Positions 36,746 through 45,547 of a DNA stretch of 64,000 bases are shown here, one piece after another. This DNA is from CAVYXZ01 sp965223835 (lineage in GTDB: Bacteria; Chloroflexota; Anaerolineae; Aggregatilineales; Phototrophicaceae), in assembly GCA_965223835.1 (NCBI GenBank), contig CBDCXQ010000001.1, positions 5,394,001-5,458,000 on the forward strand. Reading direction: 5' to 3'. The notes beneath the pieces are model-generated. The model ran no database searches. It had not been told where the DNA came from and saw nothing but the letters and a program-made list of their open reading frames with translations. The translations under genes and the position numbers were made by a program. Position 1 is the stretch's first letter. Each line of letters starts with the position of its first letter.

Positions 36746-37789
36746 ATGAGCGATAATTCCCCAAACCCCAATCACTATCGGTTCCGGGTCTTTATCAGTT
36801 ATGCTCATGCTGATAAGCCATTGATACAAAAAATGGTTCAAATTATTGAAGGATTAGGTTTACAACCAATATGGGATATCGATATCAACCCTGGCAAACC
36901 CTTTACCGATGAGATTAAAGAACTCATTGCCCGGTCTCATTTATTTTTTCCAGTCATTACTGAAAATTCGCAAGAAAGGCCGTGGGTTCATCAAGAAACC
37001 GGTTTTGCAATCGCTTTAAATATCCCGGTGCTGCCCATCTCAATCGGCAATGTTCCAAGTGAAATGATTGCCACAATTCAATCGGTGGCTGTACATGAAG
37101 ATTTGAGTGATCTGGCTGATCGGCTCAATGAAATTAACCTGATGCAGCTTGTTGATCCGAATCCCCGCAGACCTTACGGGGCGGTCGAAGTTGCTGAATG
37201 GCCGGAAGAGCGAGCCAAAATCATTAGCGAAAACGCTCAATGGATGATCGATTTAGATGAATATGGAATGGTGCGGCAGCAAGCTCGCTTCTCTGCGTTT
37301 TCTGTTCCTGACCGTCCCATTAGTCATCCGATCTGGAATGAGCGAGACGGCAATAGTGTCAAAAGTGATTATCTGCGCCACCTTCAGCGAACAGAACGCC
37401 AGATCGTCGAACAACATGCCCGCAGTGCAGGATGCAAAATGATCATTGATCCCCATGCCGGAACTTTCGACACACAGGGCGAAGGTGCCCATAAAGCACG
37501 TCTTAGTGTTCTGCTAGACTTTATTCAAAGTATGCCACCCGGTTTGCTCCAAATTGTGATTTCGCCACATGCTCAAGAAACTAATCTGCTGGTAATTGGC
37601 GATCATTTTATGGCAGAATCAAAGGCTGCACGTCCAGGAGGGTATTTGCAGACAATTTGTTATACGCACCCGCCAACAGTGCTACAACGGTTGCGAAAAT
37701 TTGATCATCTCTTTGCCGAGTTACAGGCTGAGAGGCGATATTCGTTGGATCAAGTGGTTCAAGAAATCAAACAGGCTATTAGTCGATAG
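36746..37789 (+). CDS. TIR domain protein with unknown C-terminal domain
   Basis: 347 residues from ATG 36746, preceded by AAGGA. Residues ~12-130 are a TIR domain: RVFISYAHADKPLI, PFTDEIKELIARSHLFFPVI and WVHQETGFAIAL, with Glu84 at the place of the NADase glutamate. The remaining ~200 residues (KMIIDPHAGTFD; IVISPHAQETNLLVIG) are not recognised. It is 2 nt from a P-loop NTPase gene and 19 nt after gatA. Defence or signalling are both possible. Confidence 0.8.
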   Translation: MSDNSPNPNHYRFRVFISYAHADKPLIQKMVQIIEGLGLQPIWDIDINPGKPFTDEIKELIARSHLFFPVITENSQERPWVHQETGFAIALNIPVLPISIGNVPSEMIATIQSVAVHEDLSDLADRLNEINLMQLVDPNPRRPYGAVEVAEWPEERAKIISENAQWMIDLDEYGMVRQQARFSAFSVPDRPISHPIWNERDGNSVKSDYLRHLQRTERQIVEQHARSAGCKMIIDPHAGTFDTQGEGAHKARLSVLLDFIQSMPPGLLQIVISPHAQETNLLVIGDHFMAESKAARPGGYLQTICYTHPPTVLQRLRKFDHLFAELQAERRYSLDQVVQEIKQAISR

Positions 37790-37791
37790 CT

Positions 37792-38622
37792 ATGACTTAT
37801 TCGCGTGCTACTTATGATGATGTTGTCTGGCCGCACATCGCTGATAATCTGAAAGCGGCGTTATCCCAAAAATATCCCAATGTGCGCTTGCAGCCGGAAC
37901 CCGGTTTTGTGCCACTAACCGACTTAGCAGTGACGATGATCGTCGGCCTGACCGGAACCGGCAAGACTACTACCCTGAATGAGTTACATTCATTGCGCGA
38001 ATCCGGCGCGATCACCTACCGTGATGACATCCCCACGCGGCGTGAACTGGCCGATCTGGTGATTATCCCGACAGCGCAGGTGATCGGCGACGAACCGGTG
38101 CAGATGGTGAAAGACCGCGAAATCCGCTTCCAGCTTACCCGGCGCTTTGCTCAGAATTTCGATTCTGGCGGCTCGGCAGCGGCCTATGGCTGGTTGTATT
38201 ATCGTCAAGTTCGCATGGTGTCGCTGCTCTCTGATGGACTACGCGGCCCCGGCGAGATCGCCTATGCGCTGCAACACTATCCCAACTGGCGCGTGGTTGA
38301 ACTGTGGGTGGACCCGGTGTTACGCTTGCAACGCCTGAGCCAGCGCGGTGATGTCTTCGATCAAGTTGCCAAAGCTGATGCAGTCGGTGATCTCAGTTTT
38401 CTACCGACTGAACGTCATGCTGAGGTGCAACACCTGCTTCAAACCGGCCAAATCAGCCCAAAGGCCATTGTCACCGCCCGGGCCGAAGCCCAGAATTATG
38501 GTGGCGAACCCTATGATGCGTCCAACCGCACGGACCGCTATCGCTGTCTGGTCATTGATGATCTCGCGCCCATAACGGTTGCTGCTCAGGTTGCCGATTT
38601 TATGCAATCCATTTCAGCTTAG
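37792..38622 (+). CDS. P-loop NTPase/kinase-like protein
   Basis: 276 residues. Walker A is GLTGTGKT (52-59) in VTMIVGLTGTGKTTTLNEL; the size resembles a small-molecule or nucleotide kinase, with YRDDIPTRRELADL and an arginine-rich lid (DREIRFQLTRRF). Conserved WVDPVLRLQRLSQR recalls guanylate/shikimate kinase-like helices. It is linked to the TIR gene (2-nt gap). Specific substrate unknown. Confidence 0.65.
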   Translation: MTYSRATYDDVVWPHIADNLKAALSQKYPNVRLQPEPGFVPLTDLAVTMIVGLTGTGKTTTLNELHSLRESGAITYRDDIPTRRELADLVIIPTAQVIGDEPVQMVKDREIRFQLTRRFAQNFDSGGSAAAYGWLYYRQVRMVSLLSDGLRGPGEIAYALQHYPNWRVVELWVDPVLRLQRLSQRGDVFDQVAKADAVGDLSFLPTERHAEVQHLLQTGQISPKAIVTARAEAQNYGGEPYDASNRTDRYRCLVIDDLAPITVAAQVADFMQSISA

Positions 38623-40072
38623 CCAACTACCGCTAGCTCGAGATTCAGCAACCGCGCCAGTTTGCGAATCTTGCCCAGTTGATGGCCGATTCCCAGCGCA
38701 ACGTGATGGGTGGGCGCTGCTTCGCACCATGTATTCATAAACGTCGCCGGATCAAGACTGAACTTCAGCCGCGAGTTGGTGTTGCCAATTTGCATTGTAT
38801 GCCCCGGCAACGACTCGCCTTCAGCCGCTATCAATTTCAATCGCCCATCAGCCGTTTGCGTCAGACCGAGAATCGTAATCGGGCCGGTTTTGACGTTGAA
38901 TTCGACGGACACGCCATAGCCGCGTTTGCCATGAAACAGCCCCAACCCCCGCAGCACGGGTTTTTCGTCGCTGATAGCGACATGCCCCGGACCATCATGG
39001 CCCATGAGAATGAAATCGTCGTTGAAATCCATCGCGTAAAGCTCCGTGTATGAACCACCCGCCTTCAGCCGATCCATCATCATCATTGCCACACAGGTTT
39101 TCAAATCACCCTCACCGGCTGCGGGAATGCCGCGTGCGGTCAGCAGCGAATTACCAACGATCAAGGCCGCACCCAACTCCTCGTTCGGGTTGGCATCCAG
39201 GCCGCGATAATAATAGGTCAGGCCCTGAAGATCGAAATCACTTACGAGGCGGTCAAGGCCGACGGCTACCTGCGCCGACCAGCGTAATGCTTCATCTGTG
39301 ACAGGCATTGAAATCTTGTCGCGTCCGGCTTCAGCGATCTCAAAGACGTTGTTGATCTCTTCAATTTTGCTGTTGATGGCGTCATCGGTAACGGCATTCA
39401 CCCGTTGATGCAGATCGTCCATTTCCAGCACTTCGATATGTGTGCCGAGTTGCGCATGGTGCATCGTGAAATCGGAGTACATATCCAACATGCCGGGATA
39501 GGTGTGCCCCAGAAATCCAATACGACTGTAAGCGATACCACGCATCACACTGGCCGCTTGAATCCATTCTTCAATTTCGGTCCAGGCGCGTTCATAATAT
39601 TGATTGGCGTGACCATCCGCCGGTGACAGGATACCGGAAACCACGTTAAACTGAATCTGGCTGCGGGCAAACGCATTCGAAATTTCGGGCACGCAACAGG
39701 CGCAGCAGTTCGCCAGCCACTCTGCCGTATCCGTATCGAGATAATCCAACGCGGGCACCGGCTGCAAGTTCAAAATGAGGACCGGTGCGCGGCGGCGCTG
39801 TACTGCGGGCAAGACCTGCGACGATGTGGAATAGGTCCCGACATAACACACGATCAAATCAACATTTTCACGCGTGAACAGATCCCCGGCAGCCCGTGCT
39901 CCCGGTGCATCATCAATCAGGCCAGCGGAAACCACCTCAGCCCCCAGCGCGGCAATCTTCGCCTCAACCGTTGTTGATAACCCTCCAGCCGCTCTTTTAG
40001 CCCGGCAAACTGCGGCCAGTACGCCGCCAACCCAATGCCAAAGACGCCAATTTTCGCTTTTACCTGTGTCAT
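38619..40072 (-). pseudogene. L-arabinose/L-fucose isomerase-like gene broken by a frameshift
   Basis: The protein begins at ATG 40072 (AGGAG about 11 nt upstream) as MTQVKAKIGVFGIGLAAYWP and runs to GYQQ, then loses frame near 39970. The following frame restores homology: TVEAKIAALGAEVVSAGLID and the remaining ~440 residues to 38619. The joined length of 1454 nt is one base short of a whole number of codons, so a single deleted base explains it. The family converts aldoses to ketoses. It may be a real lesion or a sequencing error. Confidence 0.8.
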
Positions 40073-40229
40073 TTTGAGTATGCTCCTGCCAACAACTGTC
40101 CGATTGTAGGCTGGATTATAGCCAACTATCGTGATGCTCGGTTGGGCAAGTTCGCCCTTGTTGAACCGGGTCGCTGTCCGAAATAATGCTGACATGCGTT
40201 ACGTTCATCCAGGATGCTGATGGAGTAAG

Positions 40230-41126
40230 ATGCTCAAACCATTGCGGTCATTGGTGCGCATCGTGCTGGTGCTGGCAATTATTCTCCTCATCACATTGGT
40301 TCTGTGGTATTTCAATCGCCCGTTGCCAGAAGCGCTGGCTGAACACGCCATATTTGAAGGCGTCACGTATGAGCGTGTGGTGCAGCGTGACCCGTACCCG
40401 CTCATTTATCATGTGGTCAAAGTTGACCTGGATGCTCCGGGAATCTCGTTTTTAGTGACGCCACGCGATGAACTTGACGCTTATGATTACGCCGCCCGCA
40501 CCACCTCCCAGTTTCTAGGAGAATTTGGACCTCAAGTAGCGATCAATGGCGACTTTTACGATCCCTGGCGCGATTTCGGTCCCTGGGATTATTATCCGCA
40601 CGTAGGTGACGGGGTGAATGTTCGTGGTTTGACCATTGCTCAGGCGCAAATGGTTACTGACGGCTATGCGCCCAGCACAGACTTCGCCACGCTTTACGTT
40701 ACGGATGATAATCACATCACCTTCTCACCTCCAGAAAGCGAAGTTCAACAGGCCATTTCTGGTTTACACTTTCTGGCCGATGGGAAATATATTGCGACCT
40801 GGGGTGATGATGCTTATCTGAAAAGACCGCATCCGCGAACTGCGGTTGCACTGGATGCAACGGGTCGAACATTCATCATCGTAATAGTAGATGGTCGTCA
40901 GCCAAATTACAGTGCCGGTGCTACACTGGACGAGCTGGCTGATATACTTTTGGCATATGGCGGCAGGGATGCCATTAATTTAGATGGTGGTGGCTCATCA
41001 ACGTTGGTTCAGGCCGGTTTTGCCGGGGAGTCTATCTTGCTGAATTCACCGGTTCATACGCATATTCCACGACGAGAACGACCAATTGCTAATCACCTGG
41101 GAATTTTCGCTGATCCCTTGCCTTAG
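40230..41126 (+). CDS. NAGPA-type phosphodiester glycosidase domain protein (copy 1)
   Basis: 298 residues. N-terminal membrane anchor (9-27). The domain includes VAINGDFYDPW, RTAVALDATGRT, VDGRQPNYSAG and NLDGGGSSTLVQ, the signature of the phosphodiester alpha-GlcNAcase/NAGPA family; the external side is expected. In bacteria such domains act on wall or capsule glycans, with Mg/Ca-binding Asp residues. Tandem with a paralogue at 41171. Confidence 0.85.
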   Translation: MLKPLRSLVRIVLVLAIILLITLVLWYFNRPLPEALAEHAIFEGVTYERVVQRDPYPLIYHVVKVDLDAPGISFLVTPRDELDAYDYAARTTSQFLGEFGPQVAINGDFYDPWRDFGPWDYYPHVGDGVNVRGLTIAQAQMVTDGYAPSTDFATLYVTDDNHITFSPPESEVQQAISGLHFLADGKYIATWGDDAYLKRPHPRTAVALDATGRTFIIVIVDGRQPNYSAGATLDELADILLAYGGRDAINLDGGGSSTLVQAGFAGESILLNSPVHTHIPRRERPIANHLGIFADPLP

Positions 41127-41170
41127 ATTCTGTCAACGATGGGGGATTTTCACAAATTCAAAGGACACCT

Positions 41171-42073
41171 ATGAGACGATTCCAGCGATTAACCAGGCTG
41201 CTGATTGGTACGGTTTCGATCATCGTATTGCTGTTCGGAATTTATAGCGTATGGTACGCCAACCGACCACTGCCACAAGCACTGGCTGAACACGCCATAT
41301 TTGAAGGTATTACGTATGAGCGGGTGGTGCAGCGTGACCCGCACCCCCTTATTTATCACGTGGTCAAAGTTGACCTGGATGCGCCGGGCATCTCGTTTTT
41401 GGTGACGCCCCGCAACGACCTTGACGGTTATGATTATGCCGCCCGCACCACCTCCCAGTTTCTAGGAGAATTTGGACCTCAAGTAGCGATCAATGGCGAC
41501 TTTTTTAAACCGTTCTACAGCAACAGCGTATTCGATTTTTACCCGCGCCCCGGTGATGGCGTCAACACGCGGGGAATAAACGCTGCATCCAACCAGTTGG
41601 TAAGCGGCAACAACTTCGGCGACCAATTCAGCACTGTGTATTTCACAGCCAACCAGGTCGCATTTTTTGAGCCACCGTCAGCCGGTTATGAGCAAATGCT
41701 GTCGGGTTCATTGCCGCTTGTCGCTGCTGGAGAACCGGCCAGTGTGAGTGACAACGACTCGTACACCATCACCAGACATCCCCGCACGGCCATTGCGCAG
41801 GATGCGACCGGTCGCACCCTGATAGCGATTGTCGTGGATGGTCGCCAGACCAATTACAGTGAGGGTGCCAGCCTGCGCGAACTCACGGCATTGATCTTAC
41901 AACACGGGGGCTATCAGGCCATAAATTTGGATGGTGGCGGGTCATCAACGTTGGTGCAAATGGATAGAGATGGTGGGACGAAGCTACTCAATTCGCCGAT
42001 TCACACCCGTGTCCCCGGTCGTGAACGTCCGGTTGCCAATCACCTGGGAATTTATGCTAAGCCGCTATCTTAA
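41171..42073 (+). CDS. NAGPA-type phosphodiester glycosidase domain protein (copy 2)
   Basis: 300 residues, anchor at ~10-28, the same domain order: VAINGDFFKP, RTAIAQDATGRT, VDGRQTNYSEG, NLDGGGSSTLVQ. It shares blocks of near-identical DNA with copy 1, including 67 identical bases (40491-40557 with 41438-41504), while the middle regions differ. Its stop overlaps that of the convergent hydrolase gene by a few bases. Confidence 0.85.
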   Translation: MRRFQRLTRLLIGTVSIIVLLFGIYSVWYANRPLPQALAEHAIFEGITYERVVQRDPHPLIYHVVKVDLDAPGISFLVTPRNDLDGYDYAARTTSQFLGEFGPQVAINGDFFKPFYSNSVFDFYPRPGDGVNTRGINAASNQLVSGNNFGDQFSTVYFTANQVAFFEPPSAGYEQMLSGSLPLVAAGEPASVSDNDSYTITRHPRTAIAQDATGRTLIAIVVDGRQTNYSEGASLRELTALILQHGGYQAINLDGGGSSTLVQMDRDGGTKLLNSPIHTRVPGRERPVANHLGIYAKPLS

Positions 42074-42900
42074 AACACATCCAGATCGCGCCCGTAAACG
42101 ACCTCACCAGCATATTGGTCGGTGATCTCGGCCACCAGTTCCGCCGGAGTTACACCCCACAGCAACTGATGCACCAGTACCAGCAAGCCGGGCTGCACCC
42201 GATTGGCAAGCGCTGCCAGTTCATGAGTTGAGGTATGGACATTGCGGTGATAAGCCTGCCAGTCCGGGGAACGATCAGCAAAGCCGGTAACCGAATAAAC
42301 CTCATGAATCAGCATATCACAGCCAGTTGCCAGCGGCACAATACTTTCAACCGGGCATGTATCGCCGGAAATGACAATAACCCTGTCTGCCGAACTGAAA
42401 CGATAACCATAAGCGGGCCATGAACCATGCGATACTGCAAATGCTTCGACCGTGACACGCGCATCTTCATAACACACGCCCGGTTCAATCTCATGCACAA
42501 TGACCTGAAAGCCGGTGCTGTTCGCAGGTTCCAGCCCGTGCAAGCGCTCGGCAATATCAGCCGCGTAAGCCGCGAGGAGATGATCCGTCATGGCCTGCAA
42601 GCCCGGCGGACCATAGACGATCAATGGCTCTTCGCGCCCCAGTGTCCAGGATGTGAAAATCAGATCAGCATAGCCCAGCGTATGATCGGAATGCAAGTGG
42701 GTGAGGAAGGCATGTTGCAAGCACGTTGGGTCTAAGCTGGGGATACCCTGTTCCTGTGCCGCTTGAATGCGGCGGACCACCCCTGGTCCAAAATCGACGA
42801 GGTAGGGATGGTCATCGACAATAATAGCCAGCGCGGAGCCATGTCGGTCGGGTTCAGCATTGGGCGTCCCCGTGCCCAGGAGGACGACCTGCGTTGTCAC
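42070..42900 (-). CDS. Metallo-beta-lactamase-fold hydrolase, RNase Z-like
   Basis: 276 residues. LLGTGTPNAEPDRHG start; metal motif THLHSDH (the usual HxHxDH), then VSHGSWPAYGYRF and SGDTCP for further ligands. Without the RNase Z exosite it is likely a small-molecule esterase of the same superfamily. It overlaps the selenoprotein by 4 nt, so both are in one operon. Confidence 0.85.
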   Translation of the reverse strand: MTTQVVLLGTGTPNAEPDRHGSALAIIVDDHPYLVDFGPGVVRRIQAAQEQGIPSLDPTCLQHAFLTHLHSDHTLGYADLIFTSWTLGREEPLIVYGPPGLQAMTDHLLAAYAADIAERLHGLEPANSTGFQVIVHEIEPGVCYEDARVTVEAFAVSHGSWPAYGYRFSSADRVIVISGDTCPVESIVPLATGCDMLIHEVYSVTGFADRSPDWQAYHRNVHTSTHELAALANRVQPGLLVLVHQLLWGVTPAELVAEITDQYAGEVVYGRDLDVF

Positions 42901-43601
42901 TCGCCCGATTCCTCAAATTCGCGCACGGCTTTGGGGCCATTGCGGGCCAGCCCCTTGAAGAAGGCATCGCGGTCCTGGATACGATAATCCAGCCGTTCCA
43001 CCCGAAAAGGGGCAAGCTTTTCGCGGGTCTGCCGCCGTTCGGCAACATCGGTGAAATAGGCCAGCGCATTGGCAACACTGTTCGAGTCGGTCCAATCTGA
43101 TTTATAGACCGGGGTTCCCCAGCGATTAAAAATCCACGTCATATTCGGCATCGACCCATAGGCACGGTGATTGGCCCCATCAAGCGAGTCCAATAGAATC
43201 GGACGTGTGACTCCCAGCACATCACGCAGGGCTGCGGCGTGCTGAAACTTCTGGTCCATCGAGGTCAGGTGGGGATAATGTTCTGCTGGATGGGCCTCAT
43301 TCGTATACAGAAAGATTGAGCCGACGTTATGAGCGGCATATTCATCGGCAATTGAATTCATGGATGGCGCCGCCATCCCACAGTATGGTCAGGTAAAGCT
43401 GCCGAACTCCACGACCGTGTACAGATTTTCTTTGGCGACAGCTGCTAACGTGGTCTCCGCACGATCATCCAGCCGCCACAACGGGAACGATGGCCCCGGG
43501 TTGCCCAGTGCCGGGCTGACATCAAAGCGCATCCATTGCCGGTAATTTTCGGGGATAAAGCGATCATAATTATAACGGCGCAATAAATCGGAATCGGTCA
43601 C
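42897..43601 (-). CDS. Deiodinase-like selenoprotein (UGA = Sec at residue 71)
   Basis: 234 residues if the in-frame TGA at 43389-43391 is read as selenocysteine; otherwise the gene is split into 70- and 163-codon parts. The GTG start at 43601 has AGGAG about 7 nt upstream. Around the TGA the protein reads VVEFGSFT-U71-PY-C74-GMAAPSMN, the thioredoxin-fold motif of iodothyronine-deiodinase-like proteins (NFGS.TUPPF). Downstream FLYTNEAHPAEHY, NHRAYGSMPNMTWIF and VYKSDWTD also match that family (EAH motif, active-site His, end strand). A bSECIS-like hairpin follows the TGA. Bacterial members are thiol-dependent reductases or peroxidases of unknown substrate. It lies between a LysR gene and an RNase Z-like gene. 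Confidence 0.9.
43362..43391 (-). promoter_or_regulatory. Bacterial SECIS-like hairpin next to the selenocysteine UGA
   Basis: On the minus strand, 10 nt after the TGA (43389-43391), GGATGGC (43378-43372) pairs perfectly with GCCATCC (43368-43362) around a 3-nt loop GGC. The apical loop begins 17 nt after the UGA and has G at its first two places, meeting the usual bSECIS rules (16-37 nt spacing, loop G). It would recruit SelB. Confidence 0.8.
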
Positions 43602-43658
43602 GTTAAGCTCCTGTAAAAATTTTGCGTATTGTAACCAACCCAGAGGCTTTTCACACCT

Positions 43659-44576
43659 TTAATCAGTCACCGTCAGCAGCAACGGAAACCGCGTAGCGAG
43701 GTGAGTCAAAAAGGCGCGGGTGATGGGCGCGAAGGGCCTGCCCGCATCCCAGACTAATTTGAGGGTGCGCCGCAGCAGTAGATTATCAATCGCGACCGCG
43801 CTGAGGGTTTGAGCCGCGATTTCATTGCGCACGGTATATTCGGGCATCATGGCGATGCCCATACCCGACATCACACTGCGCTTAATCGCCTCCGGGTTAT
43901 CCAGCTCAGCAACGATTTCTAGTTGCACGCCCTGGCTGCGCAACATCGTGTCGATCCATTGGCGCGTTTTGGAGCGTGGTTGCCGCGTCACCATCTGCTG
44001 CCCGGCTAGCTGTGCCGCAGGGATGCTCGTCAGTTGCCACCAGGGATGTCCCGGCCCGACGATGATATATAGATCAATATCCTGTAGCACCAGTTGGCCC
44101 AACCGTTCGGCTTCATTGGCTGCGAGTTCACCCTCGATAAAGCCAATATCCAGGCGGCGATCCAGCACGCTGTTTACGATCTCCGGTGTGACATCGGTTT
44201 GCAGGGCTGCTGTCAAATGCGGATAGCGGGCGCGGAAATCCTGGATCCATTCAGGTAAAAGGTAGACACTCACGCCCGGTGTCGCGCCAATGATGACCTG
44301 CCCACTATTCAAATGATCGACATCGGTAACGGCATTTTCTGCTTCCGCCACCAGGCGCAGAATCTCTTGCGTATACCGATGCAGAGAAGCACCCGCCGGA
44401 GTCAGGGTGACGCCCCGCCGCCCACGATTAAACAACTTAGTGCCCAGGCTGGCTTCTAAATCCTGAATATGCTGGCTAACTGCCGATTGCGACATCAGCA
44501 TACGATCGGCGGCTGCGCTGAAGCTACCGGCTTCGACCACCTGCGCAAAGATCTCGAGCTTGTACAAACTGAGCAT
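43659..44576 (-). CDS. LysR-family transcriptional regulator
   Basis: 305 residues from ATG 44576 (the open frame extends to 44600 but MLSLYKLEIFAQVVEAGSFS is the conserved start). Winged helix: AADRMLMSQSAVSQHIQDLE. Then the effector domain with IIGATPGVSVYLLPEWI and ITRAFLTHLATRF. It is the first gene of a minus-strand operon with the selenoprotein 57 nt downstream, and is divergent from the rhodanese operon. The effector could be a reduced sulfur or selenium species; inferred from neighbours. Confidence 0.9.
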   Translation of the reverse strand: MLSLYKLEIFAQVVEAGSFSAAADRMLMSQSAVSQHIQDLEASLGTKLFNRGRRGVTLTPAGASLHRYTQEILRLVAEAENAVTDVDHLNSGQVIIGATPGVSVYLLPEWIQDFRARYPHLTAALQTDVTPEIVNSVLDRRLDIGFIEGELAANEAERLGQLVLQDIDLYIIVGPGHPWWQLTSIPAAQLAGQQMVTRQPRSKTRQWIDTMLRSQGVQLEIVAELDNPEAIKRSVMSGMGIAMMPEYTVRNEIAAQTLSAVAIDNLLLRRTLKLVWDAGRPFAPITRAFLTHLATRFPLLLTVTD

Positions 44577-44606
44577 GGCGACTGCTTTGGCCCAATTCAA
44601 CCAACA

Positions 44607-44638
44607 GCCATAAGGTATGGCTTATGGCTCAGTATAAG
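44607..44638. promoter_or_regulatory. LysR-type operator palindromes between divergent operons
   Basis: GCCATAAG (44607-44614) and CTTATGGC (44621-44628) form a perfect 8-bp inverted repeat with 6-nt spacing, containing ATA...TAT-type halves. CTTAT (44621-44625) also pairs with ATAAG (44634-44638), giving a second, offset dyad. The site lies 30-60 nt upstream of the LysR start and 65-100 nt upstream of the rhodanese start, as expected for divergent LysR control. Confidence 0.7.
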
Positions 44639-44704
44639 TTATTCGCTAGATTGGGGCAAACAAAATGCCTGTAGACTGAAAATTGCAATCACAAGAGGTG
44701 CAAC

Positions 44705-45163
44705 ATGACCAATCGCAAACAATCGAACCGGAATTTAGTGCTCATTGCGGGTCTGATCGTCGCTGTAGCGGTCGTAACTGGCGCAGTGCTGTTGCTATCA
44801 CCAACTGCCGGTCCGCCAGCAGCTGATACCGCATTGATTTCGCCGACAGACTATCAATCGCAATTTACCGACGAACCACATTTCTTGCTGGATGTTCGCA
44901 CGCCGGAGGAATTTGGAACTGGACACATTGCTGGCGCGGCCAATATTTCGGTACAGACATTGGCCGACCGATTGAGCGAAGTGCCTCAGGATCAGCCGAT
45001 TGTTGTTTACTGTCGCAGCGGCAATCGCAGTGCTCAGGCTGCTCAGATTCTTCAGGCTGCGGGTTACACCGGCGTTTATGACCTCGGTGGCGTCATCGAC
45101 TGGACGGCTGCGGGGCTGCCTTTACAGCAAGCCGCAGCCAACTCGTCTTATAATCAGGAGTAA
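44705..45163 (+). CDS. Membrane-anchored rhodanese
   Basis: 152 residues. Membrane anchor 12-31, then one rhodanese domain with LLDVRTPEEFGTGHIAGAAN and active loop VYCRSGNRSAQA (catalytic Cys). AAGAGGTG precedes ATG 44705. Faces outside; transfers sulfane sulfur. First gene of the plus-strand operon. Confidence 0.9.
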   Translation: MTNRKQSNRNLVLIAGLIVAVAVVTGAVLLLSPTAGPPAADTALISPTDYQSQFTDEPHFLLDVRTPEEFGTGHIAGAANISVQTLADRLSEVPQDQPIVVYCRSGNRSAQAAQILQAAGYTGVYDLGGVIDWTAAGLPLQQAAANSSYNQE

Positions 45164-45169
45164 TGGTTG

Positions 45170-45508
45170 ATGTTTTTGTTTAATCGCAAGCAAATTCAAC
45201 ATATTGATACCGCCACCTACCATGCGGATTACGTCACTGCCCAGACCGATCATGTGCTGGTTGACGTGCGCTCTGCGTCTGAATTTGCGACCGGTCACGT
45301 TCCTGATGCGGTGAATATCCCGCTGCATGAACTGGAAACGCGTCTCAATGAGGTTCCCACCGATAAGCCGGTGATTGTGATTTGTGCCAGCGGCAATCGC
45401 AGTCAGACTGGTGCCAGATTGTTGACCCAGGCAGGTCGCACCGACGTTTACAATCTGAAGGGCGGCACAATGGCCTGGATGATGCGCAACTTGCCATTGG
45501 AAATGTAA
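45170..45508 (+). CDS. Cytoplasmic single-domain rhodanese
   Basis: 112 residues from ATG 45170 with AGGAG ten nt upstream. VLVDVRSASEFATGHVPDAV and VICASGNRSQTGA carry the active cysteine. No anchor, so the cytoplasmic counterpart of the first rhodanese, 6 nt after it. Confidence 0.9.
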   Translation: MFLFNRKQIQHIDTATYHADYVTAQTDHVLVDVRSASEFATGHVPDAVNIPLHELETRLNEVPTDKPVIVICASGNRSQTGARLLTQAGRTDVYNLKGGTMAWMMRNLPLEM

Positions 45509-45547
45509 CCGGACTTTGGTTGTGGGGCCCGATGGAGTATAAATCCT

